Shown here piece by piece: positions 1-12,500 of a stretch of 64,000 nt of DNA. Each line of letters opens with the position of its first letter. The first letter of the stretch is position 1. The notes below the pieces were generated by a model, which worked only from the letters and a program-made list of their open reading frames with translations, was not told where the DNA came from and did no database searches. The translations under genes and the position numbers were made by a program. Location: NCBI GenBank assembly GCA_905221615.1, contig CAJNDT010000507.1, positions 1 through 64,000 on the forward strand, in the 5' to 3' direction. This stretch comes from Symbiodinium sp. CCMP2592 (Eukaryota > Sar > Dinophyceae > Suessiales > Symbiodiniaceae).

Positions 1-3000
1 CTTCTTCTTGCTTCACATGTCAAGACAACCTTCCGAGATCAAGAGCCCCAAGCTAACTCCGCTGAACCCCGCTCGACAGACGCTTGTTTTGTGGCTTCAG
101 GTGTATCTGACCGTCAGACCTGGTACACCGAGCTCCGGGTGCACCTCAGGCTGTCGCGTCACTGCTGGGACATGGGACTGCTAGTTACTGCTGGTTGTTT
201 TGACATAGTCACGCTTGGAGGGGACCCTGCAAGAGCACTGCACGGAGAAAACCCGAAAACGTTGTAGAACCTCACCACCTACCAATGGACACCGAAATTA
301 AGCTGTGAACTTAGGGCAGTGCCGACCACCCTGCTGTCTCATCGCGCTGTCCCAGGTTATCGCAATCAAAGTCTGGCTCCTGCTTCTTTTGCATGTTGTG
401 CAGTCTGCAGTACAATCTGTGACGGGGTCACTGAGACTGACAGGGCTGTGTTCCTATGAAGCTTAAGTTGCCAAAGGAGTCTGAAACTTTCCAACGTTCA
501 CCTCCGAGAAGGCTCAACAACCCCACAGAATCACGACTGCAAGCCCTCAGGTCCGCTTGCCAAAAACGTTTGCGAAGTCTTAGGAATTCCCTCGCCTTGC
601 AAGCGCCGGATTTCGGCACACTTGCCTGCAGGGAAGCTGTGGGCGAAACCACGAGGGCACATGTGGCTGGAGGGTGTCTGTTTGGTTCAGAGCTTCGGAA
701 GCATTTGCGAGCTTTGAGGGCTCATCGCTCAGATTCGAGATCGCGATTCTAAGCCAACTCTCGAATGCCTCCACGATTTTCGAGATCCGTGGATGAGGAC
801 AGAAGCATGAATCCTGCGACTGGAAGCCTCAAAGTCATAATTACAGCATATATGATCCCGGTTCTCGGTTCACCGACCCCCCCAATGGTATCCCCCCCCC
901 CAACGCTCCCCAAGCCGAATCTTGCGACTGTGCAAGCTTTTTCCACACGAGGGCTCACACGCCAAGCAGACCCACGCAGGAAACCCAGACCCAAACCACA
1001 CCACACCACAGGGGGGAGTGGGGTAACCAGCCTAAGCAGACCCACTCCCGAACCACACCACACCACACCACAGGGAGTAGGAAGCAACCCACAACCATAC
1101 CACACCACAGGGGGGGAGGAGGAACCATGGGGGGGGGAAGGGGGGGGGGGCCGGCCGAACCGGGATCATATATGCCAAGCCTCCCGTCTAAAATAGCAAG
1201 ACCTCGAGGGTTTCGCAAACCCTCCAGCCATCAACCGACACCCAATGCATGAAGCCACGTGCGTATGCGTGCTGTGTGTTTCTAGACAGACCTCCTGGCG
1301 CCCAGCGGAGAGAACCCTTCTCATTTGGCTTGAAGCTTCAATCGAGCTGCCGGCCGGGCTTTTGGCCTTCAAACTTGAACTAAGAGCCCCCCGAAAGCGA
1401 GACCAAAAGCCCCGATGCCGCTCACGACATCCTCAGCTCCCATGAAGTTCAGCTGAACTGAGAAGAAGGTGCACAATTGGCAACTTGCAAGCTTAAACAC
1501 GGAAGCCCCAGGACCGAAACCGCGCAGGCCGAAGCCCTAACCTCAAAACCCTCTCCGCTCCGCTGCGATTTGGCTGACACCTGGGCTGGATGGTGAGCCT
1601 CCCACACACCGAATAGGCAGGGCCGATTCCAATACAAGCACGCCTCCCCCACACACCTGCCTTGATGACCATGGAGAGCAGGCTTTGGTCATGGCGATTC
1701 TCTTTCCGCTTGTGCCAGGGACCATCGAGTGCTGTGTTCCTTCGAGCTGTTGGAGCACCGTGCGCTTTTGGAGCTTGCGGGATTTGGAGGTTTGGGAGGT
1801 TCAGCGTGCGGCGGTGCAGTGCAAGTCTTCCAACCATGAAAGAGCTATATGTGTAAGTCTGAAGATTCGACCGTAGGAACATACACGGTCATATGATTAG
1901 CATGTGGCTAAACTGGTATTTTCTGGAGAATGGACATGGCTATCCGTCAGTGAAACACAGAGTATGTCACTTGTCGGCCGGGCTCGGTTGCTCCTCCAGC
2001 TAACAACCCCAAGGCTCATTGCGTAAAAGTGGCTCACGGCTTAGGTAGCAGTTTCTGGTGCCGTCGATATCAGCCCTCAGCCCTCGGGGCCCTCAGTAAC
2101 AAGGTTACGGTTCAATCAACGCCCTGAAGGCCCGCAAACCTCAGCTGAGGCTTTGTGCCTGGAGGGTTCATCCGACACCAGATGGAAATCCTGGGGCCCG
2201 GGTTTTGGCTGAGCCAGGGTCTTAAGGGCTTGGGGATGCTTAGGGTTTAGTTCAGAGTGTCGGATCAAGACGGTCTACAGCATGGGGCTAGCGAAGCGGA
2301 ACACGTAATTTCGCCGAAGCGCTGCGTGCCACGACAAGATCTTAAAGTCAAGACATGTCAAGACCGTCAACCCCGACGCTTCAAGTCTCAAGCTAATCCC
2401 AAAAGCAAGGCCAAACACGTGTTGCAAGGGATGTTGCCTCCAAACCACCCACCTCAAATTTGAAGGGGGTGTTCTACAGGGCTGAAGAGTGTCTGAAACT
2501 TTGTCGGGACTAGGGCCTTTTCAAGACCTTGCGACTCGGGATCTCTGCTGAAACTGTAGGGCCTGTAGGATGCCTATAGGGCGTGCTGCTGTGGCGTTAA
2601 GCTTTAGGCCCTTTTAGGCCCGCTTGTGGCTCCTGCAGGAGCATCTCCCAAGTCCGCAGCAGACGGGCGCTTCGTGCATTCAGCCGCATCAGGTAAGCCT
2701 GGCAATGGCCGAGTGCTCTTTTTTTGTTCTGAGTCAGAGCGTTCTGCCGGGGCAGGGCAAGTCCCTGCACCTCGATACAGCCTATCCATGATCCCTCACG
2801 TTCTACGACAACATGCTACAACCATCAGCACTGTGCATTACTAGTACCAGGGCTGGTAAAATCACTAACACGATGTCACAAGCGTTTACTGTTCGTCGTC
2901 ACTGTCGTCGCAGCAGTTGTAGTGGTGAAAGTGTCGGCCCGACATTCACTGCGACAACGATGACGACGAGAGCAGCGATACGCCCACCGCCGAAAAGAAG

Positions 3001-6000
3001 AGAGGTGACACACCACAGAATGGCGCGAAGGATGGCAATTGCTTGACAGCAGGTGCCAATGCACGACACACTGGAAGCTCAACAAACTGCAGTTGCAAGG
3101 ACAGCTTCCGTTTCCGTGCCTGGGCTTTCGGCTGCTGCGTAAGGCCGTAGTGCGGGTTGTCCCAAGTCGTGTTGAAACGCTCAAAGATTTCGCCTTTCGT
3201 CCAGACCTCGTGGCTAAACATCATTACGGGCTTCTTGCGATTTCACGTATGGTGCAAAGGCTAAACTGGGGTACAGCACAGGTAGAGTGTTGAAGTCTTG
3301 ATGTCTTCCACACGTCGAGGTTGCTGTGGTCTGCAATGGCTTTGCAAAACGTACCCTACAACCAGCTTCATCACAACATTTACCAGGTGACCCTTGACTA
3401 CATGGACCGACTGCGTGGAAGAACTCGACATGACTCGACCGCTGCCTCACTCAATGCTTCTACTGAAGAGCGAAGCGCAAAATGCGGCAAACTGCAATAC
3501 TCCGATTCTGCTCAGCTGCGGGGTTCAAGACTTGGGGCCAGGGTATCAATAATCCCAACCTGTCATAAGCAGGGTACGTGCTCGCAGTGCGGCTGCTTCC
3601 GGATGACCACATCCTGCAGGCATGCCCCATGGAACATACAGAAGCATATTTACCTATCCAGAGTCCGTTCTGTTCTGCAGGCCGGGGGAGACGCAAATAC
3701 CACGAAGGCTGCGGTGCAGGTTCTGAGTAAAAGTCGCAGCAATGGCTGTCAACGACATCTGATCCCTTGGGCAAGCGAAGGTGGTCACTGAGCTCTGACA
3801 GTGATGCCACAAGTGCCGAGCTACCCATGGGGCAAGCCACTTGTTTGGACTGCAGATCTGTCGACCGCAACTGCTCGCCCTGACCGGGAGGCATCCCGAA
3901 ACCTCTTTCAGCACAAAGCGCAAGACAATGTCTGCAGCAGGAATCATCTGAAGCAGAGAGGCATGCAAGAACAAGCTGTCTCGGCCGATGATGCAGACTG
4001 TCCTCATGCTACGAACCCCTGATTGCAAGTGAAGACGAGTGGCCTTCATTTGGAGCATTGCTCAGTGCACACGAAAGCCTGTTCACATGGCATGCCTGCG
4101 ACCTGCACGCCGCCTGTCTGCCCCCATCGGACGCATTGGCTTATTGCTCCGCTGTCATTCGCCCAGACCGCATGCTCATTGGCCATGAAGGCATCCAGCA
4201 ACTTCCGCGACAGCAAGGCATCTCCACAGGCGGAAGCAAGAAGCTGCTCTCGTCTCTTTTGGGTAGGCCTAGCAGGCCCAGCAGTCCAGCAATCACAGCG
4301 TCCGGAGCTGCTCAGATATATGCTGTAGGCATGATGGTGACCACGTGCTTCGCTTTGGGAAACTCTTTGCCACTGCGCCTACCAGTAGTTCTTCGACCGA
4401 ACCCTACACAAATTGCTGCGATGCATCCTACTCTAACAGCTTGACGAAAGGTGTTAGCAACCCCGCGGCCAACCCGGGAGGCCGAAACGACGAAAGTCGA
4501 AAGGGTCCTCTGTTGTTTCCTCTCGCATTTTCAAGAGGTGGCCCAACTCACCCAAAGCATCTGTATCCACCTTGGCGCCGTGTCAATACAGGTTGGAACA
4601 GGAAGTGCAATGTATTTCAATCGGCTGCAGTGGGTCCATGACACTGACAACTCGTGTTTCACAATGCACCTCTCAGCCCGAGCTCCAAAACGTGCTCTAC
4701 TATCTCACAGAAATACGAAGACGTGCCCAATAAAAGGAACTCATCAGTAAGACATCTCGATTTCTCTAATGGCGCAGATCCCGGCTTTTGAAAGGTTCTC
4801 CCTACGCGATATCTGATCCTTCGACCGGATCCTCAGCAGATCGCTCCAGGTCCTAGCTGCAACAAGCCAGCGGCATAGAGGAGATCGTCGCCCAGCTGCA
4901 TTTCCTGAGGGTTTTGGAGATGAAGGCAGGGCCTGGATTCCTGGATGCGGACTAGGAGTTCTCAGAGAGCAGGCCCCCTGATGTAGCCCAGGCCAGGGCA
5001 CTCCGTTGTAGAGAAGCATGTTGGGCAGCGCCGCCTGGCTTTCGGAGCGAAGACTGTGCCACTGGAGCTTTGGACGAGCGACGAGGGGTCCAATTCGACG
5101 GAGATTTTGATAGGAACTCTCAAATCAAGCGAAACCTGAACCTCAACACTTCGAGAGCTTTCATCCTACCCACCTCTGTCTGCCCCAACCCGACCTGAAT
5201 GCCTAGGCCTCATCTTTACCCCTCTCCCGTGCCCGTCTCCACAAAACTCGGCTGCCTTCCAGAACCAGTAGCCTCTGCCGCGGACCTGCGACCTTCGAGG
5301 CAACAAGTTCTCCTCAGCTTCTTCGTTTTGTCGGAAGCCTCGCTTGGGCTCTAAGAGGAGGCATGTCAATGGTTTCGCAAAGCCTTGCCAGCAAAAGCCG
5401 ATCAAAGTGTGGCGATGACAGTTCTTGGGGCCAAGGACCTTTGGCTGTCCTTTTGTTGTCGCGTTCATGTTTTTGAACTTTACTGCAATCATTGCTTGCG
5501 CCCCAAAGCAAGAAGACCGGCATGCTCATAATCAGGCACTACCCAGTGCCGCGGAGGAATTGTGAACCCCTTCGAACGCACGGGCATCGTATGTAGGAAG
5601 GCGACCGTTGTTCTGAACGTACTTCAACCAACCCACAGCTCCTGCCAATAAACCCGTGACTGCAGAGTCGTCTCACCTGAGGCCAAGGCGGCACGTGCCT
5701 CTTCCAGCGAGGATCATGCATGAGCTCGTCGGGCAATCTGGTGTGAAACGAAATCGAACTCGAAACCTTTTCTATGGGTGTCAAAGATGTCGGGGTTTAT
5801 GGATGCTTTCTTACATCATAGGTCAAAGTGCAGGGTTTGATGATAGTGGGGGGCAGGGTTGGCTGCTCACCGCCACCAGAGCCATAGTTCATTCTGTGGA
5901 CTTGCAAGACTGGCAGTCGTTCAGGGTTTCGAGGTTGGAGGTTTCAAGGCTTCAACACCGGTGTAGGGTTGAGGTCGGAGGCCGGCTGTTTAGTACGGAA

Positions 6001-6337
6001 GACATTTCCGGTTCGATGAAGACTACGACTTGAAAGAGGCCTGACGCTCTCTACACATTGACTCTACCTCTGGGGGGTTTCTCACGAAAACAATGATCTG
6101 GACAGAGGGTCGAGATTCCACCCGTAAGAGGACATGGAGGATTTATTCAGACCGAGGCAATCTCGATGAACCCAGCTGCAAACAAACCGGTCCTTCTCAA
6201 ACCTGTAATCACCTTTGGCTGAAGGCACATGTCGCTTTGGACTCTTACATAGTTGAGTATCCAAAGAAGGTTTCCTTGCAAATACGGCATTTTCGCGGTC
6301 TCTAGGCATGGTACATACATCTCAAACCCTTTAGGTG
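1..6337. other. Gene-poor DNA left of the retrotransposon
   Basis: Open frames here are short (under about 160 codons), overlap one another on both strands, and show no domain or motif that I recognise. A CCACAC/G-run segment lies near 961-1150. The motif ttagggtttag near 2244 resembles degenerate plant-type telomeric repeats. Exons of an intron-rich gene cannot be excluded, but nothing in the sequence supports one. Confidence 0.5.
961..1150. repeat. CCACAC-rich imperfect tandem repeat with G-runs
   Basis: A unit of roughly 60 bp is imperfectly repeated. It consists of AAGCAGACCCAC followed by ACCACACCACACCACAGGG. A third, shorter ACCACACCACAGGG follows near 1100, and the segment ends in long G-runs (1131-1150). 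The neighbouring bases 880-902 carry C-runs. Low-complexity DNA; no coding role is apparent. Confidence 0.6.
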
Positions 6338-6342
6338 CAGGG
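6338..6342. repeat. Target-site duplication CAGGG (left copy)
   Basis: The five bases CAGGG directly precede the first LTR and recur directly after the second LTR (16278-16282). A 5-bp duplication is normal for copia-type integrases. It fixes both ends of the element. Confidence 0.93.
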
Positions 6343-6509
6343 TGAGAACTTAGCCGTGTAGCTAGGAGCCTGGATCTACAGCAACTCCTAGTGCAGGTAG
6401 CTCAAAGCTCTTTTGCGCACGCGCTCCCTTCCCTGCTGAGCCTCCGAGAGCGCCGATTCGTGAGTCTTCATGGCATGTAAACACGGCTGACGACTTTATT
6501 CGTTTAGCA
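6343..6509 (-). repeat. 3' LTR (167 bp)
   Basis: On the element strand it starts TGCTAAACG and ends GTTCTCA. It matches 16111-16277 at every base I compared. An AATAAA hexamer lies a few bases inside its start (plus-strand TTTATT at 6495-6500) and could act as a polyadenylation signal; that role is inference, as dinoflagellate poly(A) signals are poorly defined. No TATA box is evident. At 167 bp the LTR is short for a copia element. Confidence 0.95.
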
Positions 6510-6537
6510 CCGGTACTATTTTCTTATGCCTGAAGAC
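6510..6537 (-). promoter_or_regulatory. Short 3' untranslated segment / candidate polypurine tract
   Basis: Only 28 bases separate the stop codon from the 3' LTR. A canonical purine tract ending at the LTR is missing. The best purine run is AAGAAAA (plus-strand 6519-6525), set off from the LTR by TAGTACCGG. The ten bases TGAAGACTCA at 6531-6540, which overlap the stop codon, are the exact inverse complement of TGAGTCTTCA inside the LTR (6461-6470), so the transcript could fold across this junction. Confidence 0.4.
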
Positions 6538-9500
6538 TCATCGCCACGCTGCATTAGCGCTGGTCCCCAGCAGATCAGCTGGTGTTTTGCTGTCTTTGAG
6601 CTTGACCACTGGGTTTGACATCCATTCTCTGAAGGAGTCACGAAGAGCCCGTGAGCGCTTGGTGAGCGCGTCTGCTAGCTGTTGTTCCGACGGGACCCAT
6701 CTAAGGCCTTTACAGGTCTGTCGAAGCGCTGCTACGTCTAGCTCTACCCGCTTCTCTTGAAACGAGGTGGTGAGCCTGTGAACTGAGTCCCAAAGCGACC
6801 TAGCATCAGTCACGGGGATAACCTCGAAGAGCGGCCGGTCGTTGAGGGTGGAGATGAAGGTGGCATCGCACATCTCGCTGAAGGTCATCGCGAGAAAATG
6901 CGCATGGTCGTGTGTACGATCCAGCGCCGCTGCTTCTGCCGCCAAAGTACTCCTCAAAACTCGCTGGTGACGGTAGCTCTTCCACTCAAGCAGCGAGGCG
7001 GAGGTCTCCTGGTTTTTGGCCACTCTGTCCGTCGCCACAATGACCAAGCCGCCCTGAGACTTGTTCCCCGGGGCGTTCGCGAATCCAGAATCACCGTAGG
7101 CAACGAAGATCAACTGGTCCACATCGATCGGGGTTATCTTGATGCAGGCGGATGCAGTAGCTCGGACGTACCTCAAGACTGCGTTCACCTCTTTCAGGTC
7201 TGCCACCGTGAGTTGTGTAGGAGGTTTCTGCAGTAGGCTCACATCACTGGCGATGTCGCCTCTCGAGGTTGATGCCAGCCATTGAAGCGACCCGATGCCC
7301 GAACGGAACTCTGTCACCAGCTCCGGGTGCTGGCTGAGTAACTCAGCATCGTCCAACTTCACACGTGTGGCGGGGACTTCCTCGACGTACGAAGCCTGAT
7401 CAACCGTTATGGATCCATCCGGCCATTGCTTGATGTGCCGGCCGACAAAGGTGAAGTCGCCACTGGTCCACGGTGATCCCCAGGTGAACTTGGACTCGAC
7501 GCGGTTTAGCACCTCCTCGTAGCCGGGCAAGGCGCAGCTCAGCAGGTCGTCCACGTGGAGGCCCAGAAGCGCCACGACCTTATTGTCGTGCCGGTACAGA
7601 AACAAGCAGGGGTCCAAACTGTGGGATTCCCAGCTGAGTTCACGAAGCACCCTGGAAAAGTGATTGTACCACTGTCTCGGTGCATTGGACTGCCCATAGA
7701 CCGGTGCCGACAGCTTGTACAACAACGTTTTCACACGCCACTCTGGTACTGCTTGAAGCGCAAGTGGGTCACCCGGTGGCTTCATGAAGATCGGCTCAGG
7801 GCGTTCGGAGTCAGGGTCTCCTTGGAGGAAGGCCGACTTCGCATCTGCATTCCATAACTTGACCCGAAAGGTCGCCGCCCATTGCAAAAGCAAGTGCAGT
7901 GATGCACGAGCCAAGACCGGGGCATCGCGAGTCAGGAGCGGTAAGTGGGGGTCGCGAAATCCGGCGACTACCACTCTCGCCTTTGCCTTGAAACCAGATG
8001 CTGCCGGCTTCCAGCGATAACAGACTCTGGATCGAAGAACCAGATGAGGGGCGATGGCGCCTTCCTTCACATGCACCGGTGAGCAGCTGGCCCACTTCTG
8101 CCACTCTGACCATTCTTTGCGGAGCGCCTCGACAAACGGCTCAATCTCGTCCTCGGTCATGGATTGCCAATGCACCTCTTTCTTCCTCGCCTGTTGAGCG
8201 GCTCGCCTGGCACCAAAGCCAGAACTTCCGTCGCAGCCCTCTTCGTCGGACGAGGACTCCATGGCAATCACTTTCTCCGCTTCTTGGCCAGCTGAGGACT
8301 GCTCTTTCACTGGGAAGACCTCCCAGAGAGGGCGGATTTCTTTGGGCAGGTCTGGAGTGAAGTCTGCGGTTGTGGCCGTGGTGAAGGTCACGTGCTTGCC
8401 GCCTTGTTTGAATCCCAGCTTGCGCATCTTCTTGAGCGAGTCCTCCGAAGCTAAGTCAGCCAGTCTGGTCTGGTAAGCCGTGATGACGAAGCGCTCGCCC
8501 ACATACTCCTCCGTGCCGTGGTAGTTGTCCGGGTCGAACTGGACGAGCTTCTGGTAGTTGTCGTGGAACTTGCCGTAGACCTTCTTGCCCTTCACGGAGC
8601 GCCGGACAATTTCCCCGGAGTTCGCCGAGTCATATTCAGCCTCGACCCACAGATGCCCTCCCACATGGTTCCCCAAGGCTATGCTCCAGTTCGCAGCGCC
8701 CTTGGAGTTGTGGACGTCCTTGTGGTAGCGGCTCCGGATGTTTCGCCCAATGAACACACTGCTGGTCTTGCCTTGGAGGCCGTGGTGCTTCAGGTAGGCG
8801 TTCACGTACTTCAGCAGGGCGCGGTTGTTGTCGGTAGCCTTGGTGAAGCCATGTTGCCGGCCATGACTGAAGTAACCCAAGGTCAAGGAACCAGCATTGC
8901 CAGAGCTCGCCGACAAGCACTGTCGATCTACCGGCTTGTAAGTGGCCGTCTGCAGTAGCTGATGGCATGAGTCATGAGAGAAGTCCTCCCTCTTCAGCAG
9001 CAATGCGGCCAATGACTCGGACAGCGGGGGCGGTTTGGAGGTTGTCGGATAATTGGACGTAGTAGTTTCGCTAGCAATGCTCGTTGTATGTGGCTCAGCA
9101 TGGGGAGCAAAGACACCTTCCTCCTGGTCGGCGTTGCCGAACACATAGGCAGCCGTAAGGAAGGCTTCGTGAACATAGATGCCCGGGACCTCGTCTGGCG
9201 ATCCATCCCAGCCTTGGCGAAGATGTTGGCCACGGGCATGTCGTCGTAGCACGTCAAGTCGATGAAGTGTACTCGGAACCTTGACGGCCGTCGTGGTAGT
9301 AGTAGACAGTGATGCATGAGGTTGCAAAGCTTGTGGTGCGTAAGGTTGCAAAGCTTGTGGTGCATCAAGTTGCGAAGCTTGTAGTACATGAGGTTGTAAG
9401 GCTTGTGGTACATGAGGTTGTGAGGCTTGTGGTACATGAGGTTGTAAGGCTTGTGGTGCATGTAGTTGCGAAGCTTGTAGTACATGAGGTTCGGAGGCTG

Positions 9501-12500
9501 GCAACGCAGCTCGGCTCGCAGCAGCAGCAACGTGAGACTGGTAGTCATCGATCACATCCTGGACTTGAGGATCTTTGAGCGAAGGGGCCGGTTCTACATG
9601 ATCACGGGTAACACCCAGCAGCTTATCGAAGGCCTCTCTCTCCTTGACCTCATCTAGCCAAGAGACCACGTCACGTACATCTGTCACAGCGTGCTGACTG
9701 TTGCATCGACCGCATCGGCCAGGAAAATTGCGGTACTGTTCACCGCATCCTTGACAATAAAGGAGAAATGAAGACTCCGGCTCAGCAGAAAGAGGCGTAG
9801 GACCCGTTGAGGAATTGGGTGCTGAAGATAATTTGCGAACACCTTCAGAATCAGCAGCCAATTCGCCAACAGCAACACTAGGGCTCCTCTTCAAACCACG
9901 ACCCCCTGGAGATTCGGTCTCAACGATCTTGGACATTGGCTCTACGCCTGAGACTTGACGAGACACCCCCCTGGTAGAAGCGCTAGATGTTCTGCGGCTC
10001 ATGCCTGGAGGACCAGAAGGTGCACGGTTGGAAGACGGATCCTGTCCGGGTAAGTTTGTCAAATCTGAACCTGAAACAGCACGCTGAAAGTCTCCCTCAT
10101 CCTCACGAGGAGGTAAACCAGAAGGTGCAAGGTTGGAAGACGTTGGATCCTGTTCGGGTACACCGCCACCATCGCGTTCGGCTCCTTGACGTGGGACAGA
10201 CCTCGATCTCGCGCGTGTCCTCGGAGTTCCTGGTGCGGAACGGGGCGTAGGCGGTATCAACATAAGTGGACTGAACATAGGCGACTCCAGCACAGGGCGA
10301 CCAGCAGGATCCAAAGTCAGCGGAGTAGGTCGCGGCGCCTGTTCGGTATCATCCTCGGGCACAACAGGAGTGCCGGCCTGCGGCTGCAAAGGCTCGTCCT
10401 GCGAGGGCTCAGACAGTTGCGGAGGCAGTTGTGCATCGATAGCCTCAGCGATTTGACGGTCATCCGCGGGACCTGGATGGTCAGAATGCCGAAAAGCCCT
10501 CGGATGCAACTGCACATCCTTGTCAAACTTTCTAAGAACCTCCAGGTCCGCAGGGTCGGGCGACCACCATTCCTCACCGAAGACAGGCCTACACTGCTCG
10601 GGTGAGGCCTGCACGAGGCGTCCTCGACTGTTGCGAATCCACAGATTGGCTGCAACATTGGAATTGGGGTTGCGATCCAGCGACACCACAATTCCCTGAC
10701 GGTAACCCTCGACGGTGCCTTCTCCATCACCAGCAGCAGTTCGCTTGCGGAAGTAAGCAATCTTTTGCCCGGGGTAGAACTCACCACGATAGGGTCGGCT
10801 CTTCCGCAACAATGCCGACCGCAGCGCCTGGTTGGCCTCGAACTCGTGGTGGTTGTTCATGGCCTGCACGCGAATGCTCTCGATCTGCATGAGACGTTCC
10901 GAGTCGCTGGTGAGCTGTGCACTCTCAATACTCCCGCCATCACTGAGCAAGGCTCCAGGAAGTTTAGGGTCCTTGCCGAACACCCACTGATTGGGGCTGG
11001 ATCCACTCCTTCTCATAAGGCGGTTCTTTGCTTGCACTGCCGAGGCTACACATACGTTGACCTCGGCCACAGTGAGCGCAGCAAACTGATTGATCAAACG
11101 ACTGGCATTGTATCGCAGCGCCTGGCCATGGCGTTCGGCTTTTCCAAGTTGCCAGTGTGAGTCCGGAGGGATGCACCGAACATCCACATTCAGCTGCGCA
11201 TGCAGCGACTCGAACCGCATGCCGCGAAAGGCTCCTTCCGCATCGATGGTCAACTCATCAGGTGGCCCAAAGAAACAGAACCAACCATTCACCAAGTTCG
11301 ACACCACATTCTCCTCTGATCTCGACAACAATCTTGATGCTGCTTGATAGCACGTCGCATCGTCCACACAGTTGAGGAACATATGGGTGCCTCCTCGGAT
11401 GTCCTTGAGGTAGATGATATCCATGGACATCCTGTCATTGAACCTCCGAGCCTGGAAGGCCTTTGACACTCGTGGTTGATGTGGTGGGCTGACACGAAGG
11501 CACACCTCGCATCGCAAATGACGGGCCCCTTTGAGAGCAGCTTCTGAAGCCTTGGCGATTGCCAAATGTCGGACCAGAGTTTCCTTAGGTGGATGCCCGA
11601 GGTTGCAATGCAGGCGACGAAGTACCTGCTGCATCCAGCTGGGGATATCGACTCCGGGGAACGTGATGTCGCGGTAGCCCGGCTGGTGGACATGCATTTT
11701 CTCATGAGGCTCTCCCTCGCGGGGCTCAGGCCGATTCTTCGGTTGCTCAGGCAACTCGTTCTCTTGGTCGTTCATACTTGTAGCCGGAGCGTCACCGTAG
11801 AAGAAGATGGCGATCCGGACTGGCTTAGTGAACTTCCCGGTCGGAGCTTGGATGATCGAGCTGATCTTCTCGGCCTCAAAGACGATGGTGTCGTCGTTGT
11901 GCATAAGGGCGGCTCCCCGGTGCTGAGTGCCTTCTTGAGATACCTCAGCAGGCAATCGGCGCTGTTTGGGCGCACGGAAGATCTGCACCCTTTGCAATTT
12001 CCAGGGCACCAAGGCTTTCACACGCTCGAGGTAGGGTGAAGGCTTCAAGGTAACCCCATTGGTCGCGAGGTTCTTGAGCCTCTGTTCAGCCTCTTGCAAA
12101 AGAGGCTTCCACGATTCCTCTTGACGGCTGATGTCCAAGAAGAACACACTGGAGGTCTGAGGTTCACCGGGTGGTTCCCACAGCAGATCAAAGTTCTCCC
12201 AGGGATCATCATGATGAACGTCGCATACCCAGGCCTCGTCGTCACCCGGCAGACCCGAGAAAACTTGCCAGTTTTGGTTCCATCGTTCATCTCCTCGTTG
12301 ATGAAGAACATCTTGGAGAGCCTTGATCAACTGGATCTCCTCCTTCAACGGTTGAGCCTCAACTTGGTTCGCGAAGATCGTGGCAAGGAGCTCCGGGAGA
12401 TTCGTCATGTACGTCACGCCGTCCCGGTTCTGTAGTCGAACTCCTGGAGCGGCCTGTAGTTGACGAAGCTCAAGTCCGGACAGAAAGACCTCGTCCTCGC

